A DNA stretch of 40,346 nt from an uncultured Pelagibacteraceae bacterium (GCA_902522895.1 CABYXD010000003.1:1-40346); one strand, 5' to 3'; shown: positions 10,157 through 19,765, counted from the first letter of the stretch. Numbers and translations: made by a program. Notes: generated from the sequence alone by a model not told the origin.

Positions 10157-11307
10157 TACTTTTCCTGTATTGCTATTTTTTTATTGTACCAATTCATTAA
10201 TATTGAAATTGAGATACTTAGAGATAAATAAGTAAACATTGTGATAGATACAATTTCAATTGCTTTACCAGTTTGCATTAAAGCTGTTCCTGCAAAAACT
10301 AATACTAAATCAGGATAGGCTATTGCGGCAGCTAATGAAGAATTTTTAGTAAGATTTAAATACTGATTTGTTGTAGGTGGTATTATTATTCTTAGAGCTT
10401 GAGGCATTATAACAAGTTTAAGTACTTGATTTGGTGTAAGACCAATTGATGCTGCTGCCTCCTTTTGCCCTTTACCAACACCTTGTATCCCAGCTCTAAC
10501 GCATTCTGCTATAAAAGTTGCAGTATACAAAGATAAGGATAATGCTAATGCAATTAGCTCGGGTGGCAAACTTACACCACCTTCATAAATAAATGAAGTT
10601 GTAGCTAGTTGCTTTAAAACAGGAATTTCAAATGAAAGTCTTACACCACCAATTAAAAAACTTAAAAGAGGTAAAATTAATAATAAACCTATTGAAATAA
10701 ATAAAACTGGTGTTTGCTTACCTAGAGTTTCTTGTTTTTTTTTTGCGTGAATACGAATGACTATTATTGCAATAATTGCTGCGACTATTGAATAAAAGAA
10801 GACATTAAAATTTTGCCAAATAAAAGCAGGAACAAACAAACCTTTAATTGTTAAGAACGAAATTCCAAACATTGGTTCTGCATCTTGTGGAAGTGGTAAA
10901 GCTCTTAAAGCGGCGAAGTACCAAAAAAATATTTGTAGAAGTAGCGGTATATTTCTAAAAAATTCGACATAAAAAGCTGCAAATTTATTAATTAAATAAT
11001 TAGGTGATAATCTTGCTATTCCAACTATTACTCCAAGTATAGTTGCAAGAATAATTCCAATAACTGAAACTAGTATAGTATTTAATAAACCGACTAAATA
11101 TGCTCTAAAATAAGAATGAGACCCATCATATTCTATTAAAGAAAATTGAACATCAAATGATGACTCTTGAGATAAAAATCCATAACCAAAATCAATACCC
11201 CTATTTTCCATATTGACTTGAGCATTGTATGTAAAAAAACCAAAAACTAGAACGACAGCCAAAACTGTAATTAATTGTGGCCCTATATCTTTAAGTTTAA
11301 AATTCAC
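10156..11307 (-). CDS. aapQ: General L-amino-acid ABC transporter, permease (AapQ-like)
   Basis: FFRNIPLLLQIFFWY and TATFIAECVRAGIQGVGKGQKEAAASIGLTPNQ EAA loop; ATGA-type overlap with aapM. Confidence 0.92.
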   Translation of the reverse strand: MNFKLKDIGPQLITVLAVVLVFGFFTYNAQVNMENRGIDFGYGFLSQESSFDVQFSLIEYDGSHSYFRAYLVGLLNTILVSVIGIILATILGVIVGIARLSPNYLINKFAAFYVEFFRNIPLLLQIFFWYFAALRALPLPQDAEPMFGISFLTIKGLFVPAFIWQNFNVFFYSIVAAIIAIIVIRIHAKKKQETLGKQTPVLFISIGLLLILPLLSFLIGGVRLSFEIPVLKQLATTSFIYEGGVSLPPELIALALSLSLYTATFIAECVRAGIQGVGKGQKEAAASIGLTPNQVLKLVIMPQALRIIIPPTTNQYLNLTKNSSLAAAIAYPDLVLVFAGTALMQTGKAIEIVSITMFTYLSLSISISILMNWYNKKIAIQEK

Positions 11308-11333
11308 AATGGAGATAATATAAGAGTTTATAA

Positions 11334-11363
11334 AAAAAGGGCTAGAAAAATCTAGCCCTTTTT
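11334..11363 (-). terminator. Intrinsic terminator/attenuator between aapJ and aapQ
   Basis: GGGCTAGA-AAAA-TCTAGCCC flanked by A5 and T5 (AAAAAGGGCTAGAAAAATCTAGCCCTTTTT). Perfect stem with U-tract on either strand, located directly after the aapJ stop. Confidence 0.85.
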
Positions 11364-11382
11364 AATTAATTTATAACTTAAA

Positions 11383-12423
11383 TTATCTTGATGGCGGAAC
11401 GTATAAAATACCACCTTTAGTCCATAATTCATTTGGACCTCTGTCTGGTAAAATACCAGTGTCAGCTATATTTCTCTTATAACTTTCACCATAGTTTCCA
11501 ACTTGTTTGATAATTCTTAAGTTCCACTCGTTATCTAAACCGAATGCTGCACCCATTTCACCTTCAGCACCAACAAGTCTTTTAATTTGCGGGTTATCTG
11601 AAGTTTTCATTGAGTCTGCATTAGCTGAAGTAATACCGTATTCTTCTGCTTCGATCATAGTGTTCAAAGACCATCTAACGATATCTTCCCATACTGAGTC
11701 ACCTTGTCTTACAACTGGTCCTAAAGGTTCTTTAGAAATAGTTTCTGGTAAAACAATGTGTTCATCAGGGTTTTTCATTTTAGTTCTTTGAGCAGCTAAA
11801 CCAGATTTATCAGTAGTATAAGTATCACATCTACCTGCATCATATGCAGCTACAACTTCGTCAGCTTTTTCAAAAGCAACTGGCTCATAAGAAATTCCTC
11901 TTGAATTAAAGAAGTCTCTCATATTTAACTCAGTTGTTGTACCAATATTTGTACAAGCTGAGATACCATTTTTGAATTGGCTTGTTGAAGTAATACCTGA
12001 ACTTTTTCTTACCATGAAACCTTGTCCATCGTAAAAGTTCACACCTACGAAAGTAAGTCCGATATCAGCATCTCTTGAAAGAGTCCAAGTTGTGTTTCTT
12101 GATAAGATATCAATCTCACCAGAAGTTAAAGCTGTAAATCTTTCTTTAGCACTTAGTGGTGTAAATTTAACTTTATTTGCATCACCTAATACTGCAGCAG
12201 CTACCGCTCTACATACATCAACATCAACTCCAGTCCAATTTCCTGCTGCATCAGCATTAGAAAATCCTGGAAGACCTTGAGATACTCCACATCTTACAAA
12301 ACCCTTCTTTTGAGTGTTTTTAAGTGTCTTAGATTTTTTAGCAGCCATAGTCTCAGTTGTAAAAGTAAACAACACAGCAACCATAGCAACTAAAGAAAAT
12401 AATTGTTTTAAGTATTTAAACAT
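11383..12423 (-). CDS. aapJ: General L-amino-acid ABC transporter, periplasmic binding protein
   Basis: Signal peptide; VRCGVSQGLPGFSNADAAGNWTGVDVDVCRAVAAAVLGD...LSAKERFTALTSGEIDILSRNTTWTLSRD typical of AapJ/BztA. Confidence 0.95.
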   Translation of the reverse strand: MFKYLKQLFSLVAMVAVLFTFTTETMAAKKSKTLKNTQKKGFVRCGVSQGLPGFSNADAAGNWTGVDVDVCRAVAAAVLGDANKVKFTPLSAKERFTALTSGEIDILSRNTTWTLSRDADIGLTFVGVNFYDGQGFMVRKSSGITSTSQFKNGISACTNIGTTTELNMRDFFNSRGISYEPVAFEKADEVVAAYDAGRCDTYTTDKSGLAAQRTKMKNPDEHIVLPETISKEPLGPVVRQGDSVWEDIVRWSLNTMIEAEEYGITSANADSMKTSDNPQIKRLVGAEGEMGAAFGLDNEWNLRIIKQVGNYGESYKRNIADTGILPDRGPNELWTKGGILYVPPSR

Positions 12424-12488
12424 TATTCTTCCTTTTGGTTATCTTTATTTGTTAACAAATAATTCAAAAACTAATTTGAATTTTTACA

Positions 12489-12517
12489 ATTTAAGCATGT
12501 AAGAAAATACTGTTCAA
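12489..12517 (-). promoter_or_regulatory. Candidate sigma70-type promoter of aapJ
   Basis: Minus strand reads TTGAAC, 17-nt spacer, TTAAAT; about 60 nt upstream of ATG; AAGGAA Shine-Dalgarno before the start. Confidence 0.5.
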
Positions 12518-12590
12518 GAGAAATTATTTTAAAAAATTTACTTTTTTAAATTTCAGTCAAGTTAAATTTTATATCAAAAAATGGTTATTT

Positions 12591-12667
12591 TGGCGCGCCC
12601 TGGAGGATTCGAACCTCCGACCCTCGGTTTAGAAAACCGATGCTCTATCCAGCTGAGCTAAGGGCGC
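12591..12667 (-). tRNA. tRNA-Arg (TCT), CCA encoded
   Basis: Reverse strand GCGCCCTTAGCTCAGCTGGATAGAGCATCGGTTTTCTAAACCGAGGGTCGGAGGTTCGAATCCTCCAGGGCGCGCCA; full cloverleaf. Confidence 0.96.
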
Positions 12668-12695
12668 AAAATATTAATACATATACAATAAATAA

Positions 12696-14105
12696 CTAAT
12701 CTTTAAAAAGAAAATTTTTAATAATTATGAGAATTGTTAACAATTCAATTCTCCCGATAATCATAAATAAAATTAAACAATACTTGGTAAAATAATTTAA
12801 ATTATAGAAATCAAAATCTGATAACCCATATGACGCGGAGTTAACAGTATTCATAATTGTTAATATTGAGAGTTTAAAAGCACTTTCAAAGTCTATTGAA
12901 CTTAAGCAAAGTAAAATAGTAAGGGTAAAAAGAGATATAATGAATATTATAATCGTCAAAAAATATTTATTTATTTCTTTGAAATCAAAGTTAATTTCAG
13001 TGAATAATAACTTATTCATAAAAATATTTTTAGGCCTACTGTAAGATAAAATTTGGTTAATTGAATATTTAAATAATGAATAAATCTTAATAAATCTTAA
13101 ACCAGAACTAGTAGAAAAAAAAGAACCGCCAATTATAACTAAAATCAAATAAATAAAATTTAAATTTGATTGTTCGTAACCAAGAGAAAATCCAATATTA
13201 GACATACTACTCGATAATGAGAGAAGATTTATTGAAAAATCTTGATTAAATGAAAAAAATAACAAGAAAATTGCAACTACAATTAAAAAATAAAATATTA
13301 AATGTAAGTCTTCGTAGAAAAAATTAATATTTTTTTTTTTAATAAAAAATAAATTGTAGCTAAAAAAAATACTAAAGTATGAAAATAAAAGTAATAAAGA
13401 AAAAATAATTATTTGAGTATTATTTTTTAAAATATTTGATAGTTCATTAGTTGGTAAAAATCCACCAGATGAAATAATTGTAAAAGCTAGGTTTAAAGAG
13501 TCAAAACTTCTAATAGAAATTAAGTTTAAGATAATAAATATTAAAAATGTAAGACCAGAATATAATAAAAAAATCTTCATTGATTGTTTCAAAATTTCAG
13601 AACTATTAAATGATAGATAATTTGTTAAAGATTTTTTAAAACTTTCATCATAGATATCAATCAGATAAATTATAGAGAAAAGAAAATATAAACCACCAAT
13701 CCATTGTATAGAGGATCTCCATAAAATTAAACTTTGATCAATATGTTTAATATTTTCAAAAGTTGTAAATCCAGTTGATGTAAATCCTGATATAGCTTCA
13801 AAGAATGAATTTAAAAAACTTAAGTTATATATACTGAAATAAAAAGGAAGTGATAATACAATTGGTATTGTAATGTAACCAAAAAAAACAGTTAAAATTT
13901 TTTCAAAAATTGAAATTTTGTTTTTTTTTATTTCAAATTTATAAAATATTAAAGCAATAACTAATGATAAAACTAAGCTTATATAATAAGTATTAAGATT
14001 GAGATATAAATTTAAATAATATGAATAAATTACATTAAAAAAAGACAAGATAGTAATTAAACCAAAAAAGAAACTTAAATATCTAATTCTTAATCCGAAC
14101 ATCAA
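12696..14105 (-). CDS. trkH: Trk/Ktr-type K+ uptake membrane protein
   Basis: Polytopic; ISGFTSTGFTTFENIKHIDQSLILWRSSIQWIGG pore segment; adjacent to trkA. Confidence 0.9.
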   Translation of the reverse strand: MMFGLRIRYLSFFFGLITILSFFNVIYSYYLNLYLNLNTYYISLVLSLVIALIFYKFEIKKNKISIFEKILTVFFGYITIPIVLSLPFYFSIYNLSFLNSFFEAISGFTSTGFTTFENIKHIDQSLILWRSSIQWIGGLYFLFSIIYLIDIYDESFKKSLTNYLSFNSSEILKQSMKIFLLYSGLTFLIFIILNLISIRSFDSLNLAFTIISSGGFLPTNELSNILKNNTQIIIFSLLLLFSYFSIFFSYNLFFIKKKNINFFYEDLHLIFYFLIVVAIFLLFFSFNQDFSINLLSLSSSMSNIGFSLGYEQSNLNFIYLILVIIGGSFFSTSSGLRFIKIYSLFKYSINQILSYSRPKNIFMNKLLFTEINFDFKEINKYFLTIIIFIISLFTLTILLCLSSIDFESAFKLSILTIMNTVNSASYGLSDFDFYNLNYFTKYCLILFMIIGRIELLTILIIIKNFLFKD

Positions 14106-14112
14106 AATTAAA

Positions 14113-15498
14113 TTAACTTAATCTAAAAATATTCTCTACAGTTGGTATTGAGTCTTTTTTGGCAATAAACACTACTTTATCATCTTTTTTAAAAATAAAA
14201 TCTGATCTAGGTATAACTACTTTTTTATCTCTTAATACAGCTCCAATTCTAACATCATCAGGTAAGTTTGAATTTTTAATTTCTTTATTTATTAATTCAG
14301 ATGTTTCTATAATTTCTGCCTCTATAACTTCATATTCTCCATTTGATATCGTATAGGCGTTTTCAATTGATCCTTTATGAATATGTTTTAAAATACTTGA
14401 TACAGTATTCATTCTTGGATCAATAATATCATCAATCTTAAGAGATGATTGAAGAAGCGTATAATTTGGTTTATTGATTAGTGCCATTGTACGTTTGTCT
14501 TCTATTTCTTTTTGATCTTTAGCAAATTTTTCTACAAGAACACTTACCATCAAATTATCTTCATCATCATTGGTTAAAGCTAGCACAGTTTCTGACTCAT
14601 CTAAATTTGCCTCAGTCAAAACTTCTTCATCTAAACCATTACCATTTATAATTATTGTATCGTTTAATTCATTTGCTAGGTATTCTGCTCGTTCTTTATT
14701 CTTTTCCACTATCTTTACTCTCACAGTTTCTAAAGTATTTTCTAAATTTTTAGCAAGATTATAACCAATGTTTCCACCACCAATAATTAGTATTTTTTTT
14801 GATATTTTTTCTTCATGACCAAAGGCCTCTAAAGTTTCAGCCATTTGCGATGAGTTGATTATAACATAAATTTTATCATCTTTTTTTACAGAGTCATTTT
14901 TTTTTGGAATAAAAAACTTTTCTTCTCTATTAATCCCAATAATATTGGCTTCAAGTTTGGGATATTTTTTAGTTAACTCATTAAACTTTATATTTATAGA
15001 TTTACAATTTTCTTTAATAAGAATTTCTAATAATCTTATTTTATTATCTGCGAAAGGAACACTATCTAAAGCTCCTGGAGCTTCTAATTTTCTTTGAATT
15101 GACTTTGCTATCTCTATTTCAGGTGAAATGATTACATCTATAGGTAAGTTTTCCTTACTATAAACTCTCGTGAATTTGGGATTTAAGTAATCTTGAGATC
15201 TAATTCTAGCTATTTTTTTTGGAATATTAAAAATTGAGAAAGCTATTTGACATATAAGCATATTAATTTCATCATTTCTTGTAACTGCTATAATCATATC
15301 TGTTTCAGTAGCATTAGCTTTTTCTAGAATAGATGGATATGTTGCTTTTCCAACAATTGCTTTTACATCCAAACTATCGTTAATTTTCTCTATATCTTCA
15401 CTAGATTGATCAATTACAGTTATTGAGTGTCCTTGCTCACTCAGTAATTTAGCTATAGTAAACCCTACTCTTCCAGCACCACAAATAATGATATTCAT
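14113..15498 (-). CDS. trkA: Trk system K+ uptake NAD-binding protein
   Basis: Two RCK_N domains: MNIIICGAGRVGFTIAKLLSEQGHSITVID and ILIIGGGNIGYNLAKNLE; TrkA-C segments. Confidence 0.96.
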   Translation of the reverse strand: MNIIICGAGRVGFTIAKLLSEQGHSITVIDQSSEDIEKINDSLDVKAIVGKATYPSILEKANATETDMIIAVTRNDEINMLICQIAFSIFNIPKKIARIRSQDYLNPKFTRVYSKENLPIDVIISPEIEIAKSIQRKLEAPGALDSVPFADNKIRLLEILIKENCKSINIKFNELTKKYPKLEANIIGINREEKFFIPKKNDSVKKDDKIYVIINSSQMAETLEAFGHEEKISKKILIIGGGNIGYNLAKNLENTLETVRVKIVEKNKERAEYLANELNDTIIINGNGLDEEVLTEANLDESETVLALTNDDEDNLMVSVLVEKFAKDQKEIEDKRTMALINKPNYTLLQSSLKIDDIIDPRMNTVSSILKHIHKGSIENAYTISNGEYEVIEAEIIETSELINKEIKNSNLPDDVRIGAVLRDKKVVIPRSDFIFKKDDKVVFIAKKDSIPTVENIFRLS

Positions 15499-16854
15499 TT
15501 AGTTAAATTCTTTAATTCCTAGACCTTTAAGTTTTCGATGTAATGCGCTTCTTTCCATGCCAACAAAATTTGCTGTTTTTGATATATTTCCATTAAATTT
15601 TTTTAATTGAATAGTTAAATACTCCTTTTCAAATTTTTCTCTAGCTTCTTTTAATGGCACAGAAAGGCTATTTTCTGTTACTTTTTCCTGAAAATTATCA
15701 CTTTTTAGGGATTCTTTAATAATATTTGAAATCTTTTCTTTGCTTCCTGGTTGAAGAATAGCAACTCTCTCAATCAAATTTCTTAATTCTCTAACGTTAC
15801 CATGCCAATTATGATTTAATATATAGTTATCATTTTCATCAATTTCAAATTCTTTAATATTATAATTTTCTGAAATTTTTTTTGAAAAATATTTGATTAA
15901 TAATGGTATATCAGAAATTCTTTGACTTAAAGGTTCAATATTAATTTCAAATACACTTATTCTATGAAAAAGATCTTCTCTAAAATTTCCCATTTCAATT
16001 TCATTTTTTAAATCTTTATTAGAGGAGCAAATTAGTCTTACATCAACTTTAATATCATTTGATCCATTAACTCTTTTAAACTTTTGGTCAGTTAAAACTC
16101 TCAAAATTTTAGATTGAATATCCAAAGGGATATCTGAGATTTGATCAATTAATAAGGTTCCATTATTTGCTTTTTCTAGAGCACCGTATGAAATTGATCC
16201 ATCTGATTTCTCTTCACCAAATAATTCTAATTCATATTTATTATTATCTAACAAGGCTCCATTCAAAATTACAAATGATTTAGTATTTCTTTTAGATCCT
16301 TTATGTATTTTTCTTGCGATAAGTTCTTTGCCAGAACCTGATGGGCCATTCACCATAACTCTGCTGTCAGTTAAAGAAATTTTTTTTATTTGATCTCTAA
16401 TAGTAGTAATATTTTTGCTATCTCCAATTAAATCATATGATGAAAAAAGTTTATTTTCATAGTCCTTATTTTGATTTTTCAGGTTTAAGTTTTCCACTGC
16501 TCTACGAACAAAATTTAACAATCTTGTCTGATCAAAAGGTTTTTCTACAAATTCAAATGCACCATGTTTTAAAGAAGTTATTGCCATTTCAATGTTAGCA
16601 TGTCCTGATATCATAATAATAGGAACATCTTTATTCTTAGATTTTATATGTGATAATAACTGAATTCCATCATTGTCTCCTTTGTCTAATTTCACATCAA
16701 GAATAGCAATGTCAGGAATTTTCTTATCAATCTCACTTAATGCTTGATTGTAATTAGCTGCAACTCTTGTTCGATAACCAGCATCTATAAGAAGATCATT
16801 TAATATATTTCTTATATCCGCATTATCATCGACTATTAATATTTCAACTATCAT
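15499..16854 (-). CDS. ntrX: NtrX-like response regulator (REC - AAA+ - Fis-type HTH)
   Basis: REC domain with ILDVKL (Asp53), Walker A GPSGSGKE, arginine-finger region FREDLFHRI, C-terminal NGNISKTANFVGMERSALHRKLKGLGI; follows ntrY. Confidence 0.93.
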   Translation of the reverse strand: MIVEILIVDDNADIRNILNDLLIDAGYRTRVAANYNQALSEIDKKIPDIAILDVKLDKGDNDGIQLLSHIKSKNKDVPIIMISGHANIEMAITSLKHGAFEFVEKPFDQTRLLNFVRRAVENLNLKNQNKDYENKLFSSYDLIGDSKNITTIRDQIKKISLTDSRVMVNGPSGSGKELIARKIHKGSKRNTKSFVILNGALLDNNKYELELFGEEKSDGSISYGALEKANNGTLLIDQISDIPLDIQSKILRVLTDQKFKRVNGSNDIKVDVRLICSSNKDLKNEIEMGNFREDLFHRISVFEINIEPLSQRISDIPLLIKYFSKKISENYNIKEFEIDENDNYILNHNWHGNVRELRNLIERVAILQPGSKEKISNIIKESLKSDNFQEKVTENSLSVPLKEAREKFEKEYLTIQLKKFNGNISKTANFVGMERSALHRKLKGLGIKEFN

Positions 16855-18631
16855 GATTAAAAATTATTTCTACTTTAGCACCATCATTTATTGAGATAAA
16901 TTTAATTTTTCCATTATGATCATTCACAATTTTATTTACAATCGAAAGACCTAGACCTGTTCCATTTTTCTTTGTAGTAAAATATGGATGTAATATATTT
17001 TTAATATTATCTGAAAAATCTACAAAACCTATTCCATTATCGATTATAGTAATATTTATATGATCATTATCTGTCTTAATTTCAATAGATATTTCTTTTA
17101 AAAAATTAGGGCTTTTTTCCTCTTTTTGCTTAATACTTTCAATTGAATTTTTAATTAAATTTAAAAAAACTCTACTTAATTGCTCTTTGTCACTTTTAAA
17201 AAGTATTTTTTCTAAATCAGTTTTATAATTTATCTTAATATCTTTATCAAGTTCAGATACCAATTTAATAGTTTCATTCAGTATTTTGATTAAATCATTT
17301 TCTTTCAAAATTGGTTTGGGCATCCTTGCAAAATCAGAAAATTCATTAACTAAATTCTCAATTTGTTTAATTTGATTATTAATGATTTTAAGATTTTCTT
17401 CAAAATTAGATTTTTCTTTGTCATTAATTTTTGTAGAGTATTTAGATTTAATTCTATCAATAGTTAATTGAATTGGTGTTAGTGGATTTTTAATTTCATG
17501 AGCAAGTTTTCTAGCAAGATTACCCCATGCTTCATGTCTTTCATTAATAATTAATTTTTCTTGTTGAGATTTTAATCTATTAATCATTAAATTAAAATTT
17601 GAATTTAACTTTTCGAGATCTTTATCTGTTTTAATTTCTGGAACCTTAATATCTAAATCTCCTTTTCCAATAGCATAAGATGCAAAAATTAAATTATTAA
17701 TTGATCTAAAAAATCTTGATGAAAATCGTATTGCGATCGTAATAGAAATAAATAGCAATAATGTCACTATAATTAGGTAAATAATTGCAAATGAAATTTT
17801 TATCCCAGTGCTTTTTTCTTCAACCGTATAGTAAAAATTTTTAGCCTCTTGAGACTCGGTTAGGTACTTTGAAATATCTTTATCTAAATATTTAATCACA
17901 TATAAAAATCTATTATCAAAGCTTTGCAATCGCATTATTGCAGCAGATATGTTTTGTGGTGCATTTATTATCTTTAGAGGCCTATCATCTGTCAGTACAA
18001 GTTTAATTGCTTCATCTAATGGTGGATTATAATTTGTTAAGTCTTCCAAATTTGAAAAGAGAAGATTTTTACTTTCATCAATTATATGAATTTCATCTAT
18101 ATCTCTTATCAATTTTTGCGTTTTTAAAAATCTTAAATATTCTTTTGGATTATCATTAAGAAACTTTGCACTTTTGTTTGTATCAAAAGCTATAAGAATT
18201 ATATCAGCTTCAACTTTGTTTCTAACTTCTTTAACATAACTTTTTGCTAACTCATAAGAATTGTTAACAACAGTAGTTACTTTTTTATCAAAATATTTTT
18301 CTAAAGCGAATGAAAATAAAAATAATGAAAAAATAGATATAAGGATTGAAGGAATTAAAGTAAATAATGAAAAAAAAGTTATATATTTTTTGTTAGAAGT
18401 AATTCCATCTTTATCAATGTCAGATTTAATTGATTTTTTAATTTCAAAAAAAATAGAAACAAATAATAAAATTAAGAGAATAATATTAGAAACTAATAAA
18501 TATTGAAGATTTTCTTGATTTAAGTCTATAAAACTTTTATCGATAAAAGTTAAAAATGTGAAAAATCCTACAAATAGAGTAATTATAAATAGTATGATAA
18601 TTAATATATTTTTTTTTAAAAACTCTCGCAC
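16844..18631 (-). CDS. ntrY: NtrY-like membrane sensor histidine kinase
   Basis: N-terminal TM segments, HAMP, LARKLAHEIKNPLTPIQLTIDRIK H-box, LSRVFLNLIKNSIESI N-box, GTGLGLSIVNKIV G2 box; overlaps ntrX by 11 nt. Confidence 0.94.
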   Translation of the reverse strand: MREFLKKNILIIILFIITLFVGFFTFLTFIDKSFIDLNQENLQYLLVSNIILLILLFVSIFFEIKKSIKSDIDKDGITSNKKYITFFSLFTLIPSILISIFSLFLFSFALEKYFDKKVTTVVNNSYELAKSYVKEVRNKVEADIILIAFDTNKSAKFLNDNPKEYLRFLKTQKLIRDIDEIHIIDESKNLLFSNLEDLTNYNPPLDEAIKLVLTDDRPLKIINAPQNISAAIMRLQSFDNRFLYVIKYLDKDISKYLTESQEAKNFYYTVEEKSTGIKISFAIIYLIIVTLLLFISITIAIRFSSRFFRSINNLIFASYAIGKGDLDIKVPEIKTDKDLEKLNSNFNLMINRLKSQQEKLIINERHEAWGNLARKLAHEIKNPLTPIQLTIDRIKSKYSTKINDKEKSNFEENLKIINNQIKQIENLVNEFSDFARMPKPILKENDLIKILNETIKLVSELDKDIKINYKTDLEKILFKSDKEQLSRVFLNLIKNSIESIKQKEEKSPNFLKEISIEIKTDNDHINITIIDNGIGFVDFSDNIKNILHPYFTTKKNGTGLGLSIVNKIVNDHNGKIKFISINDGAKVEIIFNHDS

Positions 18632-18658
18632 AATTTAGAGATATTATAGTAAATAAAA

Positions 18659-19765
18659 ATGAACAACTACTTTATAATTTTAGCTGCTGGATCTAGTAAA
18701 AGATTTAATGCAAAAAAGCCTAAACAATATTTTTTTTATAAAAATAAAGAATTATTAGAACATTCAATTGAAAAGGCCTTTAATTCAAAGCTTTTTAAAA
18801 AGATAATAATTGTAACAAAAGATCTTAATCATTTTAAAAAAAAGAAATACCCAAAACAAATTAGAATCATTAAAGGAGGCAAGGAAAGATCGGACTCTTC
18901 TTTGAAAGCTTTAAGATATCTAAAAAGATACAAGCCTCTAAATGTTTATATACACGATGCAGCAAGACCTAATTTTTCAATTAAACTGCTAAAAAACATT
19001 TCAAAAAATTTAAAAAAAAATAAAGCTGTTGTTCCTGTTGTAACTTCAAAAGATTCAATAAAATATAAAATTAAAAATCAAATATTTAATCTTAATAAAA
19101 ATAATTCGATATTAACCCAAACCCCTCAGGCTTTTAGATTTGAAGAGCTGTATAAACTCGCATCTAAAGAAAAAAATAAGATAAGTGATGAGGCTACTCT
19201 TTTTCTAAATCAGAATTATAAAATAAAATTTATATCAGGAGAAAATCAAAATAATAAGATTACATACCTTAACGATATAAAAACTTCTAAAACCTATTTT
19301 GGTTTAGGTTTTGATTTACATAGATTAATTAGAAATAAAAAACTTTATTTAGGTGGAGTGAAAATACCATTTCATTCAGGACTTGAGGGACATTCAGATG
19401 GAGATGTAATTCTACATGCAATAATTGACGCAATTTTAGGAGCTACAAGAAAAAAAGATATTGGTACTTATTTTCCAAACTCAAGAAAGTTTAAAAATAT
19501 AAGATCACCTAAGATGTTAAAACCTATTATAAATAATTTATATAAATCTAATTTTTATATGAATAATCTTGATATAAATTTAATTTGTGAACAACCAAAA
19601 GTTTCAAAATATAGAAACAAAATAGTTAGCTCGATATCAAATCTAATGGGTTTAAATAAAAATCTTATTAACATAAAAGGAAAAACGGTAGAAAAATTAG
19701 GTTTAATAGGAAAAGAAAAAGCAATAGCTTGTGAGGTAATAGTTTCAATAACAAAATATGATTAA
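18659..19765 (+). CDS. ispDF: Bifunctional IspD/IspF (MEP pathway)
   Basis: IspD half: IILAAGSSKRFNAKKPKQYF...VYIHDAARPNFS. IspF half: FGLGFDLHRL...LGGVKIPFHSGLEGHSDGDVILHAIIDAILGA. Confidence 0.96.
   Translation: MNNYFIILAAGSSKRFNAKKPKQYFFYKNKELLEHSIEKAFNSKLFKKIIIVTKDLNHFKKKKYPKQIRIIKGGKERSDSSLKALRYLKRYKPLNVYIHDAARPNFSIKLLKNISKNLKKNKAVVPVVTSKDSIKYKIKNQIFNLNKNNSILTQTPQAFRFEELYKLASKEKNKISDEATLFLNQNYKIKFISGENQNNKITYLNDIKTSKTYFGLGFDLHRLIRNKKLYLGGVKIPFHSGLEGHSDGDVILHAIIDAILGATRKKDIGTYFPNSRKFKNIRSPKMLKPIINNLYKSNFYMNNLDINLICEQPKVSKYRNKIVSSISNLMGLNKNLINIKGKTVEKLGLIGKEKAIACEVIVSITKYD

Noticed and set aside
11507-12502. Plus-strand ORFs 11507..11791, 12092..12280, 12314..12502
   Set aside because: Antisense to aapJ or its leader; composition mirrors the complementary coding strand.
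14159-14764. Plus-strand ORFs antisense to trkA
   Set aside because: trkA is full length with two RCK domains; the antisense frames look incidental.
18261-18506. 81-aa plus-strand ORF
   Set aside because: Antisense to the ntrY N-terminal membrane region; no domain signal.
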